DNA of 14,818 nt from positions 1 to 14,818 of the forward strand of contig JAVERC010000061.1 of the NCBI GenBank assembly GCA_034007295.1, in the 5' to 3' direction. Under the pieces are notes generated by a model, which worked only from the letters and a program-made list of their open reading frames with translations, did not search any database and was not told where the DNA came from. Made by a program: the position numbers and the translations under genes. Of this stretch, positions 13,369 through 14,818 are shown one piece after another. The DNA is from JACKCP01 sp034007295. GTDB taxonomy: Bacteria > Desulfobacterota > Desulfobacteria > Desulfobacterales > JACKCP01. Each line of letters starts with the position of its first letter. Positions within the stretch are counted from its first letter, which is position 1.

Positions 13369-14818
13369 TTAATTTTTTTGTATTAATGGAGTCCATTCAA
13401 GCCATTTTTCCTCGGGTTTATCATGAAGTTTGAAAACTGTTTTGTCCGGGACTTCTGATCCAATTTTGTCAGGGGTTGCAATAGCAATTCCCCCTTTCAG
13501 GATTGATTCTAAGGTTCCTGTTTTTATTTTTACTCCAAGAAGATTTATTTTGGTTCCAATTCCGCCTGTATACCAGAATTTTGTGTTTTCCCTTACTATG
13601 GTTTTGTATTTTTCATCAATTACTGCATAAATTAAAACCTTGTCAAATGTGTCTTTTAATTTAAAATCTGTTATTTCACCAATTTTTATTTGTCGATATA
13701 ATAAAGGCTTTCCAATTGAAAGAGAACCTAGGTGGCTAGATTCAAGTATAATTTCAAGACCTTGTATTTGTTTTTTATCATATACAAAAAAATTATCTTT
13801 AAATTCGCCTTTTCCTTCAATAAGTTCAATAAATTTACCGCTTACAAGGGTTTCAGGGTATTTTACACCGCTTAAATCAAATTCTGCACTTCTTAAATAA
13901 AATTGTGATGATTCTTTGATTAAGTTTTCTGCTTCTTTTTTAATAAATGCTTTAGCTTTAAAGTATGTATTTTTTTCATTAAAGTTTATTTTTTCAATTC
14001 TTCCAATTGTTAAACCTTTGTATATTATTTTTGTAAAATTTTCTTTTATGCCAAAGGCATCTTTTAAGTTTAGATAAATGAAAAATCCGTTTTCCATTGC
14101 TTTTTCTTTTGAATCGTAAAGACTAAATATTATTTTGTCAGATTTTTCAAAATCATTTTCAATATTATCAAATCCTATGCCGCCTGTTATAATGGCGGAA
14201 ATATTTTTGGATTTCAAATTAACCTCAAAAAGATCTGCCTTTAAATCAATACCTGAAATATTGAAAAATCTGGTTTTTGAAGAAACAAGATTTTTAAAAT
14301 CATCATAAATTAATGCTTCCATATCAATATTTTCATTATTTTCTGCCAACCTGGTTTTTGTAATCATTCCTGCTTCAATACTGCCGTAATAAACAGGCGT
14401 TGCAGGTTTTAAGAAATTATTTTTTGAAGCTTTTATGATGATTTTTTTACCTTTCATGTCCTGATGGACAGCAGGAGGTGTTTTAAGTGCCTCAAATTCT
14501 GTCTGATATGTTCCGTTTCCAATAAAAGTGTTTATGTATGAGCCTGAAATAATTGTTTCAAGGCCTTTTATACCGCCTGAATCAATTTGAGGCTTTACCA
14601 TGAAAAAAACACTGCCTTTTTTAGATATATCCGGAGCATTGGGGAAAAGAGAAACTTCTGCGGCAATTTTTTCCATATTATCCGTGTATTTGACATCTGT
14701 TACTTTTCCTATTTCAATTCCCTTATATTTAAGTAAAGTAGTTCCTTTTTTGAGATGATTTGAGTCTTCAAACAAAATATTTATTTTTTTTTCAGTAGTG
14801 TTTGCACTTTCCATATCA
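13369..14818 (-). CDS. PqiB/YebT-like multi-MCE intermembrane transport protein, 5' end outside window
   Basis: This is the C-terminal part of a PqiB-type protein (over 480 residues seen). MCE domains recur: one begins NILFEDSNHLKKGTTLLKYK and continues with IEIGKVTDV; others start near residues 120, 245 and 352 (numbered from the ATG at 14814). The repeats share a K-GIEIG- or KGLTIG-type strand followed by a Gly-rich return such as SGSYINTFIGNG, VSGKFIELIEGKG and LKGGIAIATP. The ending GSEVPDKTVFKLHDKPEE is typical of PqiB C-termini. Family members form tubes across the periplasm that carry lipids between membranes. The frame is still open at the window edge, so the N-terminal membrane anchor and true start lie upstream; ATG 14814 is probably internal. 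Partner pqiA and pqiC genes are not visible. Confidence 0.88.
   Translation of the reverse strand, partial: DMESANTTEKKINILFEDSNHLKKGTTLLKYKGIEIGKVTDVKYTDNMEKIAAEVSLFPNAPDISKKGSVFFMVKPQIDSGGIKGLETIISGSYINTFIGNGTYQTEFEALKTPPAVHQDMKGKKIIIKASKNNFLKPATPVYYGSIEAGMITKTRLAENNENIDMEALIYDDFKNLVSSKTRFFNISGIDLKADLFEVNLKSKNISAIITGGIGFDNIENDFEKSDKIIFSLYDSKEKAMENGFFIYLNLKDAFGIKENFTKIIYKGLTIGRIEKINFNEKNTYFKAKAFIKKEAENLIKESSQFYLRSAEFDLSGVKYPETLVSGKFIELIEGKGEFKDNFFVYDKKQIQGLEIILESSHLGSLSIGKPLLYRQIKIGEITDFKLKDTFDKVLIYAVIDEKYKTIVRENTKFWYTGGIGTKINLLGVKIKTGTLESILKGGIAIATPDKIGSEVPDKTVFKLHDKPEEKWLEWTPLIQKN

Overview
The window is AT-rich DNA from a Gram-negative, outer-membrane-bearing bacterium. The chromosomal genes include a PpiD/SurA-like periplasmic chaperone, a PqiB-type multi-MCE lipid transport protein, a Na/Pi symporter with a PhoU tail beside a separate PhoU-like gene, and an AMMECR1-family (AmmeMemoRadiSam protein A) gene. 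That mix suits a sulfate-reducing deltaproteobacterium (Desulfobacterota), but this is inference from gene content and composition, not proof.

Layout. Bases 1-567 are chromosomal flank with a deleted IS256-family element (about 11-418). Bases 568-7724 form a compact integrated element in the 3' end of a tRNA-Ala(GGC) gene. It is bounded by a 14-bp direct repeat of the tRNA terminus (568-581 and 7711-7724). All its genes are on the minus strand. From the tRNA inward they are: tyrosine integrase, a 226-aa unknown protein (orf226), an AlpA-like HTH protein preceded by a terminator-shaped leader, a primase-polymerase/helicase, a dyad of TGTGAT iterons that looks like its origin, and a 102-aa unknown protein (orf102). 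About 1.4 kb of gene-free, repeat-rich DNA then runs to the distal att site. Bases 7725-14818 are ordinary chromosome: tRNA-Ala, ppiD-like gene, AMMECR1-family gene, PhoU-like gene (minus), Na/Pi symporter (plus), and the 3' part of a pqiB-like gene (minus) that runs off the window.

How the element may work. The integrase would recombine the tRNA-Ala att core, helped by paired 12-bp-spaced GGTATC arm-type sites near both ends. The AlpA-like protein would switch on excision and/or replication. The primase-helicase would fire the iteron origin that starts 2 nt after its own stop codon. No capsid, packaging, conjugation or partition gene is visible, so the element resembles a very small P4-like phage satellite or another helper-dependent integrative replicon. 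The most notable unexplained signals are the symmetric origin, a motif (TTAGCC-N1-2-GTCT) dispersed about eight times through the element and not noticed outside it, the leader hairpin that contains the ribosome binding site of the alpA-like gene, and the degenerate repeat field at 690-1725.
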